The notes: generated by a model not told the origin, from the letters alone. A stretch of DNA of 64,000 nucleotides from Ectobius pallidus (GCA_964059195.1 CAXKWD010000009.1:89191432-89255431); one strand, 5' to 3'. Shown: positions 25,171-38,525, numbered from the stretch's first letter. Made by a program: numbers and translations.

Positions 25171-26189
25171 GTAAAATACATGTTTTGGTTATGTATATGA
25201 ACAGCGTAAATAGAAATTAAAAAAAAAGTTTGGGTTTAAGTATTCTGCGGAGGTGCATCATGAAACATGAATGAATTTCTCTCACTATTACTGCCTCTCT
25301 TCATGAAAACATATTATGTTATTCATGCACAACTTCATAAATTCATTAATTAAGAAAAACTTGTGACTGATTGACTGTGACTTGTCGTGACTGATTGATT
25401 CATATTCACCGAGCAAAAATCACAGAAGCTATAAAATGTATGAAATATGGCAGCACTTTTATTTCACAATATACTCACTAAGGAAGAATTTTTTTTTTAA
25501 TTCAACATCAAAGAGGGTCATAAGGGGATAAAACTTATATGGCGAAACATTATTTAATGGTTCGACTGACTTAAAACTAAAAACATGAGTAATTAAACAC
25601 TTTTAGATCAACTCTAGGGAGGTAAAAGGAGATATAAAGGTTTTATTGGTAAAATTTGTTTTTGTTCGGATTTTCTTCAAACATGGCATAAATAGCCTAC
25701 TGAATACAAATATTGAAACAGGTGTTTAAGAATTCCAAAAATTCTTCTCCTACGAGGTTTATAAACAAAAGAGGTCCCAAGGGGATTCACAGTTTATTAC
25801 AAAACATTATATATTGTTACACATCCTCATTTACAACATTACACAGCAATTTTACAAAATTATTAAAAATTAAGGATTGGAGTACTGATGAAAATTTATT
25901 AAAATGAAATTACGAAATCCCCATGAGCGAAGTTGCGGACAAGTTAGTTTCTTATATAAATAAAACGTTCATTCAACCACTTTTTACATTACATGCTCAA
26001 GTTTTATCCTAACTAAGCAAGTATTGTAAAGGAATATTATAAACAGTTTATTTATACATTTTATGGTTTTTCGCTAATTTCTCGAAACCGACTGCAACGA
26101 TTTTGCAAACGTTTACACAAAATTAATTTTGTATTTCAGAACAATTTGAAATATTTTGCGTTTAAATTTTTTGTGGGACAGTTGCAAAT

Positions 26190-27318
26190 AGTGATTGGAG
26201 ACACAGTATAAGTATTAATACAGTAAAGAAACTGTGTGTTAAAAGTCATATGACAACATGTTGGCTGGACGACACTAGCGCTCCATGCGGAGATTGAGTA
26301 AAGCTACATTCTCATCATATGAAAAGGCTTGGGAAAATACATAAACACATCGCAAAATATGTTATGTTCAAAGAGAAAAAGAGAAAAATACAGAATATTT
26401 TTATTTAATGCAAATCTAATTTTAAATTTAAGAAATAATAAAACAGATAATGTATTATATTCTAGTTAAGAAGAGGTAAACAATACCTAAATAGGCTACT
26501 GTTAAGGACTGTACCTAGGCCTAGTATTTTTCCTTTAAAATCATTGCCCTTTAATATAATTTATAATTCAAATTATGATAATAAATAGCCTACATATTAA
26601 TTACGTAAATTATATTATAGGTCTGTCACGTTGTTCATCCTGCACATCATTGTTGACAGTGTATTTTGATTCTTTGCCTTATATGGCAATATACTTCAAT
26701 TTATTGTAGGTCTATGTAGCGTCAATTACTGCAGGATGGACTTCATTAAACAAAACAAAATATTCAGGAGCATTTGGAATTGAAGACACCGTCGGTACAG
26801 CAGTTTTAATTAACGAGTTTTTATAGGAATTCATATACTGTCTGTTTTCGGCGTGTGTCAAGCATAGACTGTAATTTTCACTCAAATATTTTACATATTT
26901 TGTTACTAGGTTTTCTTGTCGACCATTAATGACCTATTTTATACACCAGAAATCATTACAACAGAATAAAATATAAAAATATTACATTAAAGTAACTTGG
27001 AACATAACCACACCAGAATCACGAGTAAGTCAGTATACCTACAATAAATATTACTTATTTTCGTTCTTACCTTTCTGGATGTTTCAAGAAAGTGAAGAAA
27101 TGCTATTCAGGATTTTGTCTTTTATTATTACTGAAATTTACAGCAGAATAATAAGGTACTTTCAAATATAGCGTGTTCTAATAAATACAACACTCCTATT
27201 TATTTACATACTTCCCGGAGTAGTTTCTGTAGTCTTACTATATGGCCGCTACGATCGCTAGTAAATGCGCGCGCATGCTCGGCTGGCAGAGAAACGGGCA
27301 GAGTTTCTGTACTGGTGT
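26190..27318. other. Segment present only in copy A, no gene seen
   Basis: Copy B joins the two flanks directly (58500-58506). A short TTGGAGA/TTGGAGA match at the two edges could be a target duplication or deletion microhomology. No inverted ends or coding similarity recognised. Confidence 0.5.
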
Positions 27319-27522
27319 TGGAGATCTCAAATGGAAAAAATAGGCTTTATTCGATTCTTAAAAGTTCTCGTGACATGAAAAATCGTATAGAAAGTATTCG
27401 AATGATTTAATGCTATGACAAGCGAGAAGTAAGCACGAGTACTCGAGTAATCGCGCATTCGTATCACTGAACGGTTAACTTCGATAACGCGGTGTAGATT
27501 TTGCAGGCAAAGAAGACATATA

Positions 27523-28165
27523 ATTAGGGTTCGAATGTTTATGACCTAAAAAAAGTGGGAAATATGACTGCAAATGTGCTCTTAAAAATTACCTACTATG
27601 GCCCAAAAACCCTAAATTTTATCTAATAAAATAACACATTTTCAAAAATAAAACGTTTAAAGACACTAAATTATTACATCACATGAATTCAATCAGAAAC
27701 TCTTCAACAATTTTGGTGATTTGCCGTTTTACTTGTAATGAAATTATATTTTTAAAGAATTTACTCCTGTTTGCTCACTTCAACAGCTCCAAATACTCAA
27801 TGCTTTGTAGACCTAGAGTGTCCCTATAAAATATGAACGTTTGTATTAATTTTAATATTGAAGTTATCTATTAATATGGCATAAACATTAAATTTATTAA
27901 ATAAATTTCACATTTAACTCTACCATGTGGTATATACACTGTATAATTGTGCTCCTTTACCGAATTTATAACCGAAATATGATGTTAAATTACAAATATA
28001 GCCAAAATATGACGAAGACCACAAAAATGACCAAAATATGACTTTATATGCAAAATATAAACAGTCTAATTAGGATAACAAGTGTGCAATTCATATTTAA
28101 TTTGTGTTTACGGCGAGAATGGAGGTCAGGATAAAAATACGACATGTCATAAACATCCGAACCCT
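27523..28165. mobile_element. TIR element with AGGGTTCGAATGTTTATGAC ends
   Basis: 27526-27545 faces 28146-28165 as an inverted repeat with one mismatch. ACATATA flanks both sides (27516-27522, 28166-28172). The interior is full of AAAATATGAC/GACCTAAAA words and is non-coding. Copy B keeps the left part (58655-59262) but has lost the right end. Confidence 0.75.
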
Positions 28166-28569
28166 ACATATATTGTATATTGTATATTTTATATTGTATA
28201 TTGTTTATTGCCTGTCGTGAAACAATGTTTGTGACAAGGTCATATAAGTACATAAAATTAAATTAATTAAATTAAACAATAAAATTTGGCACATTACTAT
28301 TAAAATATTCATCTATATTATAAAAAGTCATATCAATCAGCCAATCAGAGATAAGTGTCTTGAAATGCGGCCTGCTTAAGTAATATAAATGATGTGGTAA
28401 TTTGTTACCAATCTTGATAGACATAACCTCAAAGTTGGACATGGTAACCGCAAGTCTACATAGTGGCATATGGAACATGTGCTGTTGTCTAGTGAAATGA
28501 GAATGCTGATCTCTTCTTAACTCAAATTTATGAATATTGTCTTTTATATATAACAGAATTTCAACAGAA

Positions 28570-30786
28570 TTAGTTTAATTTCAACAGAATTTCAATAATG
28601 TACAGCGAAGTAAGTGTCATTATTTTGTTCTTGATAAACAGAGGTTTACAGTGTTCTCTTACAGCAGAATTTGTGATTATTCTAACGGCTCTTTTCTGAA
28701 GAATAAAAACTCTATTTACATGAGTGCTATTACCCCAAAGGGCTATGCCATACTTTAATATACTTTGGAAATATGCAAAATAGATAACCCTGATATAATT
28801 TGTAGGTACAATTGTCTTAATTCTAAGAAGAAGAAAAAGTGATTTCGACAATTTGACGCATATGTGATTGATATGACCTTCCCAAGTAAGTCGAGTGTCA
28901 ATATTTATCCCAAGAAAATTGAAAGCTTTGAGATTGTATTCCTTTAAAGAAAATAACAACGTTTCGGTTTTAGCTTCATTCAGTAAAAAGCCGTTAGAAT
29001 TAAACCAACTTTTAGCATCTCTTAATGTTATCTCAGATTCGATCAGCAAGTTATTTAAGTTGTTATTTGTATTTATGATAGTGGTATCATCGGCGTATAA
29101 TATAGATTCCGTCATAAGGCTGCTGGCAAAATCATTTGTTGACACGAGAAATAAAATAGGCCCCAAAACAGACCCTTGAGGTACACCATAACGTAAACTT
29201 TCAATATTTGACGTACTACCATCCAATTTGACACATTGTTTGCGGTTCGATAAATAAGTTGAAAAAGTCATGAGTTCCTTATCTGCAATGCCTAAATATT
29301 TAAGTTTTTTAATTAAGATATCATGCTCGACACAGTCGAATGCCTTGCTAAGATCACAAAAGGTGGCAAGGAGTGCCATGTTATTTTCAAAGGCGTCGAT
29401 TACATTGTGAACAAGACTTCTTACAGCACCAGAAGTATTGTGGTCGGTTCTAAAGCCATGTTGATTTTGGTAATACAAATTGTTAGACTCTAAATAATGA
29501 CAAAGTTGTTTCTTCATGATTAGTTCAATAACTTTTGATAAAACGGGGATGTTGGGAATTGGTCTGTAGTTGGAAATATCAAGTTTGTCACCCTTCTTAT
29601 ATATAGGGATTACTTTAGAAATTTTCATTGATTCGGGGTATATACCATTAATTAATACATCATTTATGCATATGGTAAGTGGATCAGCAATGAATGTGAT
29701 TATTTGTTTGAGAAAGTTATTTGACATATCGTAATAATCTTTCGTGTCAGAGACCTTCAATCTGTTTACAGTGTCATGAACGTCTTGCTTTGTCACTAAT
29801 TTCCATTTAAATATGGTCTCGGTACTTGTGAGGTTGGAGAGATATTCAATAGGTGAGTTATCGTGAGTGCCAATACTCTTTTTTATTTCCGAAGGTTGAG
29901 CTACAAAAAAATTGTTGAATTCATTAGCTGAGATACCAGTATGATTTTCTTGAGCAGATGGGAAGTTAGAGTTAATGAGTGACCAAACTGCCTTAAACTT
30001 ATTTGGGGATCTTTCAATATAAGTTGCATTAGCATCAAGTTTAGCTTGTTTTATGCCAGCCTTGTATTTTTTATTTAGAATGCATAACAAATTTTTGCAC
30101 TGAATATCATCAGAAATGGAAACAATTGTGCGTAAAGCGCTTATTTTGTTTTTTAACAAAGCAAGCTCTCCAGTAAACCATCTCATGTTGTCCTTACTCT
30201 TATTAAAACTATTTTTTAAATACTTTATGTTGCTTACAGGAAAATGATGACAAAACAAATCATAAAACCATTCAAAAAAATCATCGAATATTACATGATG
30301 AGGTTGACTTATATTCGACAAAAACAGGCCCCAATTTATGCTGGCTAATGTACGTTTAAAAATTTCAACATTGAAGCTATTAAATTTTCTGATAGACATA
30401 TAAGAATGTTCACAAGAGAAAGAACTAGAAATGTTAGGATTGATTTCACTTAGAATTGCATTATGATCAGAAAAACCAATGTCATGAACGTTACAAACAT
30501 AGGAGCTACGTTTTAAATTAGTGATCATGTTATCAAGACAGGAACTACCCCTGGTTGGCTGATTTATGGTAACATTGCAACCATATGAGATAAATAAATT
30601 AATTAGGTTAGTTCGATTTATACCATCAACCATAAAATCTATATTAAAATCACCATATATCAATAAAACGTATTTATAATTTACAAGAATATGGTATATT
30701 AAGCATTCAAGTTTGTTCATAAAAACAAGAAAATCCCCATTAGGAGATCTGTATAGTGTCAGAATTATTAGTTTAAAACAGTGCAC
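28570..30786 (-). pseudogene. LINE ORF2: endonuclease C-half and reverse transcriptase
   Basis: A 738-codon frame. The AP-type endonuclease has GDFNID (residues 45-50) and SDHNA (106-110). The RT palm has the VIPIYKKGDK entry region near 392, QHGFR (442-446), DLSKAFD (478-484), GVPQGSVLGP (534-543) and the catalytic YADD (564-567). The N-terminal endonuclease continues in another frame at 30786, so a one-base frameshift splits the protein. At the C-end a local duplication of TTCTGTTGAAATT (about 28557-28590) inserts a stop; the frame then resumes as YIKDNIHKF. The catalytic residues remain, so the element is fairly young but inactive as read. It encodes no host function. Confidence 0.88.
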
Positions 30787-31058
30787 TAAGTACCCGTCAC
30801 TTCAAAATTCAGCTCAACACAGAAAGAAGACAGATCAATCGCTTCTACTGACAGGATATTTTTAACATAAATTACAGTCCCACCATGAATGTGATTTACT
30901 CTGGAGTACGAGTTACCCAGGAAATAACCGTCTGGGTTATACAAAGTAACTTCATGTGTATGAAGCCAATGCTCACTAAAGCACAAAAAATCAAAACTGT
31001 GAGTTAGGAGAGATATATTTAACAAGTCTAGTTTTGTTCTCAAACATTGTATGTTCAT
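30786..31058 (-). pseudogene. LINE ORF2: endonuclease N-terminal part
   Basis: Ninety residues with NIQCLRTKLDLL, the catalytic-site type FSEHWL and GGTVIYVKN, typical of AP-endonuclease N-termini in LINEs. It ends at a stop through a frameshift just before LYRSPNGDF in the next frame. Confidence 0.82.
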
Positions 31059-31132
31059 GTATAGGATTGATAAAGACAGTGGTGAGTTAACACATTGAAC
31101 CTTATCACAGTTGTCACCGACATGTAGTTCAT

Positions 31133-31297
31133 TTACGGCTGTTGAACTCCTTCGCTCGCAGGTTTTTGTCTTGGGGCTAAAAAACGACGAACTCGTGCAT
31201 ATTCTGGCCAGAAACCGGGTTCCATGGCAAGTTTAAAGTTATTTTCGAAGATGTCAACTTTGAATGATGAATACAAGTCTGGTTGTCTTGAATTCAT
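31133..31297 (-). pseudogene. LINE ORF1 C-terminal fragment
   Basis: 54 residues from MNSRQPDLYSSFKVD to EGVQQP, with the FWPEYARVRRF block seen at the end of many LINE ORF1 proteins. It lies directly upstream of ORF2, and the element is truncated shortly before it. Too short for an open-frame survey. Confidence 0.6.
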
Positions 31298-31728
31298 TTT
31301 TTCACATTTTGCTTCAGGAAACTTCGATTTAACGAATATATAAATGCACGGCTATCATGAACACAGGGCCATTCACGGGGTAAAGATCCAAAAAATAAGT
31401 ACGTTGCCTTATCAGATAAAATCTCATCCTCATATTAATAGCAAGCATTTTATAAAATAAACTATCGTGATTGGTCCATATCCCAGGAATTGCTAAATGT
31501 TATTGGTGAATATCAAACACGTTGCTTATGAGTGGAATAGTCAACATATGTTGTCGCAATTGTTCAGAACTACCATGCTTCATAATGAGCATTATGCTCG
31601 GGGATTACACCCTTAGTGAGAATAAATAAATAAATAAATTATGTCGTGCACTGATTTTATATGTTCTTATCAAAAGGTCGTTTCAACTGCCCCTCGGTAT
31701 TTCCAGACTCTAACCCACAGGCTTACAT

Positions 31729-32979
31729 GGGCCATTCTCCAGAAAAGGGCAGATTTCAATGTTAGAATTTTTTTTAAAATAATTTTTTATTTTGGATCAT
31801 GTAATTCTTTGTATGTAATATTTCCTTCTGCAGAGTACTACTGAGGTACTTGCCCTACTTACCGAGTGGTATTTTGCATTAAATTAACAAGGTTAGAAAA
31901 TGGCGCATTCATGGAGATGAGAAAATAGTAAGAAATAATAATTATATAGAAGTTATGTGAGAATTAGAATTAATTTACTGAATTAAATGTTATCATGTAA
32001 AATAAGAATATTTATTACCATACAAATGGATTAACACACAACTTTTTACTTCTTTTTATCTATGTTAAAATAGATTATCACCTTAAAATCAAAACATGAT
32101 ATATTGTCATAAACTATTAGGCTATACCAGTATCTTCTTTAAACAAAAATAAAAAATACAGACAGTTAAATATACCATCAATTACAACATTAATTACACC
32201 TCCATGGATAGGAATCGAGAGTAACAGTAACGGAGGTGAGGGTAAAGGAGGTGAGATTTTGTTCTAATTTGTCAAACAGCTTGGAAACATTTGAGGTTAG
32301 AAAATCTCAGTTCTAGAGTTTAACTTTGCATTCCTTATTATTATAATTTTTAGCAAAAGTAAATATGAAAACATACAACTTTACCATTGGGTGTAGGTAA
32401 CGGAGGTGAGGAAGTCCAATTACCAACTCTGCATTTAGCCCTTTTACACAAACAAAACAACACTTAAAAGCACACTAACAGCTTGGCTTTATATAAATGA
32501 TAAGAAAACTGCCTAAAGTTGGAGTCCAAGGAAAAAAGAAAGACTACAGTGCCATATCTGTGGAAATAATTGAACTTTTATATTGTTTCACGGAGGTGAG
32601 GTCTCACCTTGGGACAGGCATGTTTAATGCAAAAAATTGTCTTTACAAAATGATATATTTTCTTTTCAGTTATTAATGACTCATTTTTTGAGCTGTTTGT
32701 TCTTGTTATAACACTAAAATGGAATAAAAATTAAAGCCTGTTGAATTATGAAAGAATGAAAATGACAAGTCAGGCATTGGGACATGACACGGAGGTGAGA
32801 TCTCGCATACTGTGCCCTAAAATGCAGAAAATTGTAACTTTTGTTTAAAAAGTGGAATATGGGATCAAATAGACCATATTTCAATCTAACTTATCATAAT
32901 AATTCATAATCCATAAATACTTATTTTACACCAGAAAATCAACTGCGACATGAATCTGCCCTTTTCTGGAGAATGACCC
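31729..32979. mobile_element. 1251-bp TIR element with 4-bp target duplication
   Basis: The ends GGGCCATTCTCCAGAAAAGG and, reversed, GGGTCATTCTCCAGAAAAGG extend at least 25 bp. They are flanked by ACAT (31725-31728, 32980-32983). The empty site is seen in copy B near 59641. The interior lacks a clear protein. It carries ACGGAGGTGAG at 32230, 32400, 32590 and 32789. Confidence 0.85.
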
Positions 32980-33631
32980 ACATATGTATATTGACTTAAT
33001 AAGGTCTAAATCTCAACTATTCTTGTAGCCCATCACATTTAAAATGCATTTTTTCTTGGTTGCTGTGTTCCTTCTTGCAATTAAATAATAAGTTATTTAT
33101 CACTATACACATGTTTTTCGAAGGTCGAAGTACCTAAATTAGTGAAAATTAGTCATATGTTGGTTCTCACAATCATTTTACACCTATCAGTCAAGTAGGA
33201 ACGGTTTATTATTAGTACTGTGGGATCAATATTATTGCGTGAAGGAAAAAAATATGCCAGGTTTCCATCTACTTTAATTATAGTTTCTTCACTAGGGAGA
33301 TTTTGTAGCCTATATTATGTTCAGTTACAGGATATCAGTGAGCATACTCGGAGTATTTTATTTCATTTCATTTGTAAAAATTGTGCTAAAGTTTTCCGAT
33401 TCCTTTGCTGTCAATGAAGTATAATTTATAGTTATTACTACACGGCCAGAGAAAGTTCAGAACAGTTCCAAACATGTGCATCTGGGCTTGGGAATTCTTC
33501 ATTCGTTGAGGTTCATTTTAATTTCCCTTTAGTAATTAGTGTTAAAATGACTCCTTGTGCGAATCTTTTAAAACATTTGCAACCTAAATAGGTAAACTGC
33601 ATTTGGACCACCTCTTGTAATTTAATCCATG

Positions 33632-33724
<93 letters not shown>
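33632..33724. repeat. (CT)n then (CTGT)n microsatellite
   Basis: About 32 bp of CT units followed by about 60 bp of CTGT units. Confidence 0.95.
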
Positions 33725-33727
<3 letters not shown>

Positions 33728-34934
33728 ATCATCATCATCTGTGATTTTAACTGTCCGCTAAGCCCCTAAAGTCTGACCGTTCTGAGAAGGAAACTGAAGT
33801 AAACAAAAACCAGTACATCTGTCTCACTCATTGAGCTAGAATAGAACTGGAGTTAGGAGTCCAGCACAGCAAGTGAGGCCGACTGTTTCGACTAGCTCCG
33901 CCTGGAAAATCTGGCAAGAAGCTATTTGTCTGCTCAGCAAGAAATGTCAAGTAGGCATATATGCCTGAAAATTTATTACGATAGAGTGAACATTACCTTA
34001 CCTTTAACTCCAAATAATTTATTTTTATCATTACGAATGGTTTTACCCGTGACTTCTCTTTCATTATGTAAGTCTAACCGACAAAATCGCGCGTATTCAA
34101 TACAACATTTATTACTAGGGCCCAGATTCTTATGTTTTAAACTATTTTATTCCTTGCTAGTTAAGTGTGATATTTGAATATAATTATTCGTTTCATTGTC
34201 AAGAGTTACGTTAAATTAATATTACGTTGAAATGTTTAGAAATTAAAATATATTTGATATTTGATTACACTTTTAGGCAGTACCAACTGCAATCGGTCAC
34301 ATTATAGCTATTTACATCAATACACATCTTTAAGAATCTAAGCTATGAATATTTATAATCTTACAAACTTAATTACATTAGTCAAAATTATTATTCTAAG
34401 TTATACTAATGCCATAACCCAAGTGACACTAAATGAACAACATATACTTGCAAGATTACACATGTAATTACTTACGCTAAGTTGCTCTATTCTATTTGTA
34501 AATCTGATTCTAAGTATTATTCAACATTATAAAAAAGGATTTTTAAAGCTAGGAAAATAGTTTTTTGTGAAAACAAATTTGGGGACATTTCTTGAAGTTT
34601 ATATGGTATTTTTTATATGATGTCCCAAATTTATTTTGATTTCTGGTCTGATAAATAAGAACTTCGTGTTTCATAGCTTTTTATGTTATATTTTACTAAT
34701 GACAAGACATAAAAAATATACAAATTTATTATTGTTAGTAAGCCTGTCTCAATAAATAGTGGTTTGCAATGCTCTATTTTTTTAACATTGGTTATTATTC
34801 TAAATGCTTTTTCTGGATAACTAATACTTGATTAATTCCTACACCATTTCCCCATAGGCTACTACTAGATCACACCTTATTATGCTCTGAAAAAATGCAT
34901 ATTAGGCAGTCTTTACATAATCTGAAGATGCTTA

Positions 34935-35530
34935 CTTACTTACTCACTCTATGGCAATGGACAATTCCTAAGCAAGCTATATGAATATTATGTTTTATGG
35001 AACACGAAGGTTCATTGCCCCGCTTACTTGAGTCCGCCATTCAACCCTATTCTGTGCTAACTCCATCCAGCCATCACTCGCAAATCCTACTTTCCTTGAA
35101 TCTATCCTAATATTGTCCTCCCACCTGCGTCTAGGTCTTCCAAGTGGTATATTCCTTTCGGGTCTCCCAGTCAATATTTTTTAAATATGTCTTTCTTCCC
35201 CCATGCGTGCAACAAGTCCAGCCCATTTCATCCTCAATGATTTAATTAGCTTTACTATATCCGGTGACGAGTACAGGTTATGAAGCTCGTCATCAAGCCG
35301 TTTTCTCCAGTCCCCATTTTCATCTCTCTTAGGCCCAAATATTTTCCTAAGCACCCTGTTTTCGAACACTTTCAGATTTTGTTCTCCGCGAAGAGTAAGC
35401 GACCATGTCTCACATAATGTCTCATATAATACAACCGGCAGGATAATTGTATTATAAATTTTTATTTTTGGATTTGTGGACATTAGACGAGAAGTTAAGA
35501 GTTTCTTACCCGCATAAAAACTACCATTTC
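34935..35530 (-). mobile_element. RTE-type LINE 3' fragment
   Basis: The minus-strand frame 35483-35181 reads NPKIKIYNTIILPVVLYETL, ENRVLRKIFGPKRDENGDWR, RMKWAGLVARMGEERHI. A following out-of-frame stretch has IPLGRPRRRWEDNIRIDS and GWMELAQNRVEWR. This is the C-terminus typical of RTE-like reverse transcriptases. Confidence 0.75.
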
Positions 35531-36731
35531 CTGATTTGTGTCTACACTTAAATTCGGCCTTAATATTATTTGTGTCTGTAATTATTGCTCCCAGATTTAA
35601 TCTACTTATTAAATAGATTACACATGAGAGCCTTTTACAAATACTTCTAATCTAAGTTAATCAGTTTCAATCATTACCTACCTCAGCTCATTCTTTTATG
35701 CAAAACTAAGTCTGCCCATTGTTGTGTTTTTTTATTAGTTCGATTTTTCCATGCATTGCCATCCTACCTGAATTATGATATAGGCCTATCCTAAAAATTG
35801 CTAACATCTGGATTAAGGATTAACTACTAAATATGGTATTAAACGTTATTATCACAATAAAATACACTTAAAATGAATGATGACGATTTTGAATTAGAAC
35901 AATAGCCTATATTTCAATTTCTAAAGATTTCAACGTAATACTAATTTAATGTAATAAGTGTAGTATTGAATACATGATATTTTGTCGGTTAGGCCTACAT
36001 GTATGGAAACGACAGAAGTCACGTAAAAACATACGTATTAATATTAATCTTAATTATAATAATGGCATACTTTAAATATATTAATATTAATTATTCTTAG
36101 AATGCATGCAAGAAGAACTGTCTTACAGTCATTCGTCAACAATATCTTCAATTTCCAAAACCAAACATGTGATAATTCCATACAAGAAAGGCGATTTGAC
36201 GTTTCGTATTGAGCAGACAAATAGTTTCTTGCCATAGTTTCCGGGCGAGTCTAGTCGAAAAAGTGGCCTCACTTCTTAGTACAGGGGAAAGGCTGTAGTG
36301 CTAACTCCAGGTATAAATTCTAGCTCAATGGTCTCACTCAAGCACATTACTCGTGTGACTTAAGAGTGAGACAGACATACTGGTTTCTTTCTTAGCTCGT
36401 CTCTGGTATAGACGAAATCAGGCTGAACCAAACCAGCCTTCTATGTTACCCCATACAAGTAAGGCTCGGTTCCCCATATTATCTTGGTTAACTATTGGAT
36501 CTTCATTCCCACATTCCGCTAGCGTTGTTTGCTTATGAATACCTCTCAAACGCTTTTGTATTAAGTCCGTTCCTACGTCATTACGTTTCCCCCATGCATT
36601 ACGTCTATGTCCCCTGCTTAATCTACCTGCCCATGACACATGACCTCTCCACGCAGTAGTTCCTATGCACTCCATTCGTAAATAACTCTATTTTATTTGT
36701 GTTTCAGATTTTAATAACTTGGAGCCTAAAA

Positions 36732-37402
36732 ATGAAAGATAATTACTTCGGAAGGTTGGAACTAGTTCGAACTATTTTAAGTGTGTCGGGACTTATACCA
36801 AGTGAGTCAGTGACAAGTTCAAGTTTTAGGCTGGTAGTATATCATGTGATTCAGGTTGCTTCTCTAATTTTTTATTTCGTTCTAACTGTTCTACAGTTAA
36901 TTGGCATGTACATGCATAGAAACGACCTAGTCACAACAATAGACAGTGTGGTTTTAATGGCAGGATTACAATGTGGATATGTAACAATGCTATTCATTAT
37001 CGTATATAGGAATGACATAATGCATACCATAGAGGTTCTGGAAACGAAGTCTGTTTTCACTTTGCCATGTGTGCAAGATAATCCACATTTAAGAAGCATT
37101 ATTGAAGAGGCCAAAAAGTTTGTATCGACTATCACAATATTAACTATCGGTGCATACTCTTGTCTTGCAGTAATATGGAATCCAACTCCTCTTATGTTCC
37201 GATATATTGACAGATTTTACACGAATGCTTCTCAAACAACGAACGATATGGAAGCAGTAGATTGGGACCATTTTCTTTTCGTAATGTGGATACCGTCAAA
37301 TGGTAATCAGAATCCAATGTACGCCATCATTTATACTTTCCAAGTTATTGCATTTTCGTCGACATGTATCTATAACTGCGCATGCGCTTGTTTATATATT
37401 TC
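36732..37402 (+). CDS. OR-A+ exon 1, 5' part
   Basis: Codes the first 223 residues or so, from MKDNYFGRLELVRTILSVSG to CACLYIS. About 19 residue differences from OR-B+ are visible over this stretch. It contains TM1-TM4. It ends at the Helitron boundary. Confidence 0.88.
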
Positions 37403-37446
37403 ACTAGCTGACCCGACAGTCATTGTCCTGTCAGTTTATACAAAAA

Positions 37447-37547
37447 TAGATACAGATAGAAGATAGATTATTTTAATTAGGATGTAATGTTAATAAACAT
37501 TAAACATTACATCCTAATTAAAATAATCTATCTTCTATCTGTATCTA
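37447..37547. repeat. 45-bp perfect inverted repeat inside the Helitron
   Basis: 37447-37491 is the exact reverse complement of 37503-37547, with an 11-nt spacer. It lies 44 bp inside the left end. A GATGTAATGTT unit repeats again just after the right arm. Confidence 0.9.
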
Positions 37548-38525
37548 GGATGTAATGTTGAGACCAGGTTGCAGGGAATCCATATTGGAATATTACAAAC
37601 ATTTAGAAAAAGTATCTAAGGGAAATATTCGATAAAGTTTGGAAATTATTTTTTAAGGGGACTTTACATGAAGAAATTTTCGTTTTTCCCGATTTTCTCG
37701 AAATCGGCACTAACGATTTTCTTTAAATTTTGCACTTATGTTGCTTATACTAAGAGCTAAAACTTTTATTTGAGACAATTTTTCGAACAAATTCTCTGAA
37801 GGGTAGTTATAAGATACCCAATGTGAAAACGCGCTCTTTGCAACGTACGCAAAATTTTGTATTTGGGTTAGGTACCTTCTGAGGCTGTGACTTGAAAATT
37901 TGCGACAACCTTCTCTTATATTTAAGGGGACTTATGAAGAAAATTTGGTTTTTTGCGATTTTCTCAAAAACGGCTTTAACGATTTCCTTTAAATTTTGTA
38001 CATGGAGTGCATATACCAAGAGCTAAAACTTTTATTTGAAACCTTTTCAAAAAAATCTCTGAAGGGTGGTTGTAAGCTACCCACTGTTTATAGAAACTCT
38101 CTTTTGCCTGAACAACTCAATACGCGGACATTCACGGCCTCTTATTCTATATAAGCACGTGAAGTGAGAAAGAATTATTGTTGGCCATGCTTACAGTTAA
38201 GAAATATATCAGGGGAATATTCGATAAATTCCGGAAATTATTCTTAAAGGCAGAAAATTTATAGGTTTCGAAAATGTGGCATATTATATCTCCCGCGAGG
38301 TTTGTCAGCTTGTCACCTCTCGTCTAGCGGTATGACGTCACACCAACGTCCAGTCACGGGTTTCTTCATAATATGAGGACAGAAGAATTCGCTAGATCGT
38401 GGTATAAAAGAAACTGCATCGGTGAGGGTAGGTTAGGCGGGACCGATTCATCCCAAGGTGAGACTTATATTTCAGTTTTCCCACTTATTTTATCTTCTTT
38501 CTTTCTTTGCCCATAGCCTGCGTTT

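Larger units (their letters stand above)
28175..31345 (-). mobile_element. Non-LTR retrotransposon (Jockey/CR1-like), 5'-truncated
   Basis: It reads on the minus strand: end of ORF1 (31297-31133), endonuclease start (31058-30789), the rest of the endonuclease plus reverse transcriptase (30786-28570), a C-terminal tail (28478-28272), then a short 3' region ending in an ATTGTATATT simple repeat. Copy B has only about 20 bp between the flanks (59250-59280), which supports insertion in A. Clade assignment rests on APE and RT motifs read by eye. Confidence 0.85.
33490..36690. mobile_element. Composite insertion upstream of OR-A+ with long inverted arms
   Basis: Absent from copy B. The arms about 33811-33955 and 36190-36392 are diverged inverse copies (shared CTGTCTCACTC, ATTGAGCTAGAAT, CTATTTGTCTGCTCA). 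The right arm has an extra 35-bp inner palindrome. An RTE-type LINE fragment lies inside. It ends within about 15 bp of the TTTCAG that precedes OR-A+ exon 1. Confidence 0.6.

Noticed and set aside
25713..25907. 64-residue frame kept in both duplicates (also 58022-58216)
   Set aside because: It starts at a non-ATG codon, is simple in composition and has no recognisable domain. Recent duplication explains its persistence.
33632..33724. Repeat array as possible CRISPR
   Set aside because: A simple CT/CTGT microsatellite in a eukaryotic genome, no spacers.
36418..36675. 85-residue minus-strand frame
   Set aside because: Lies in the composite repeat upstream of OR-A+. No recognisable family.
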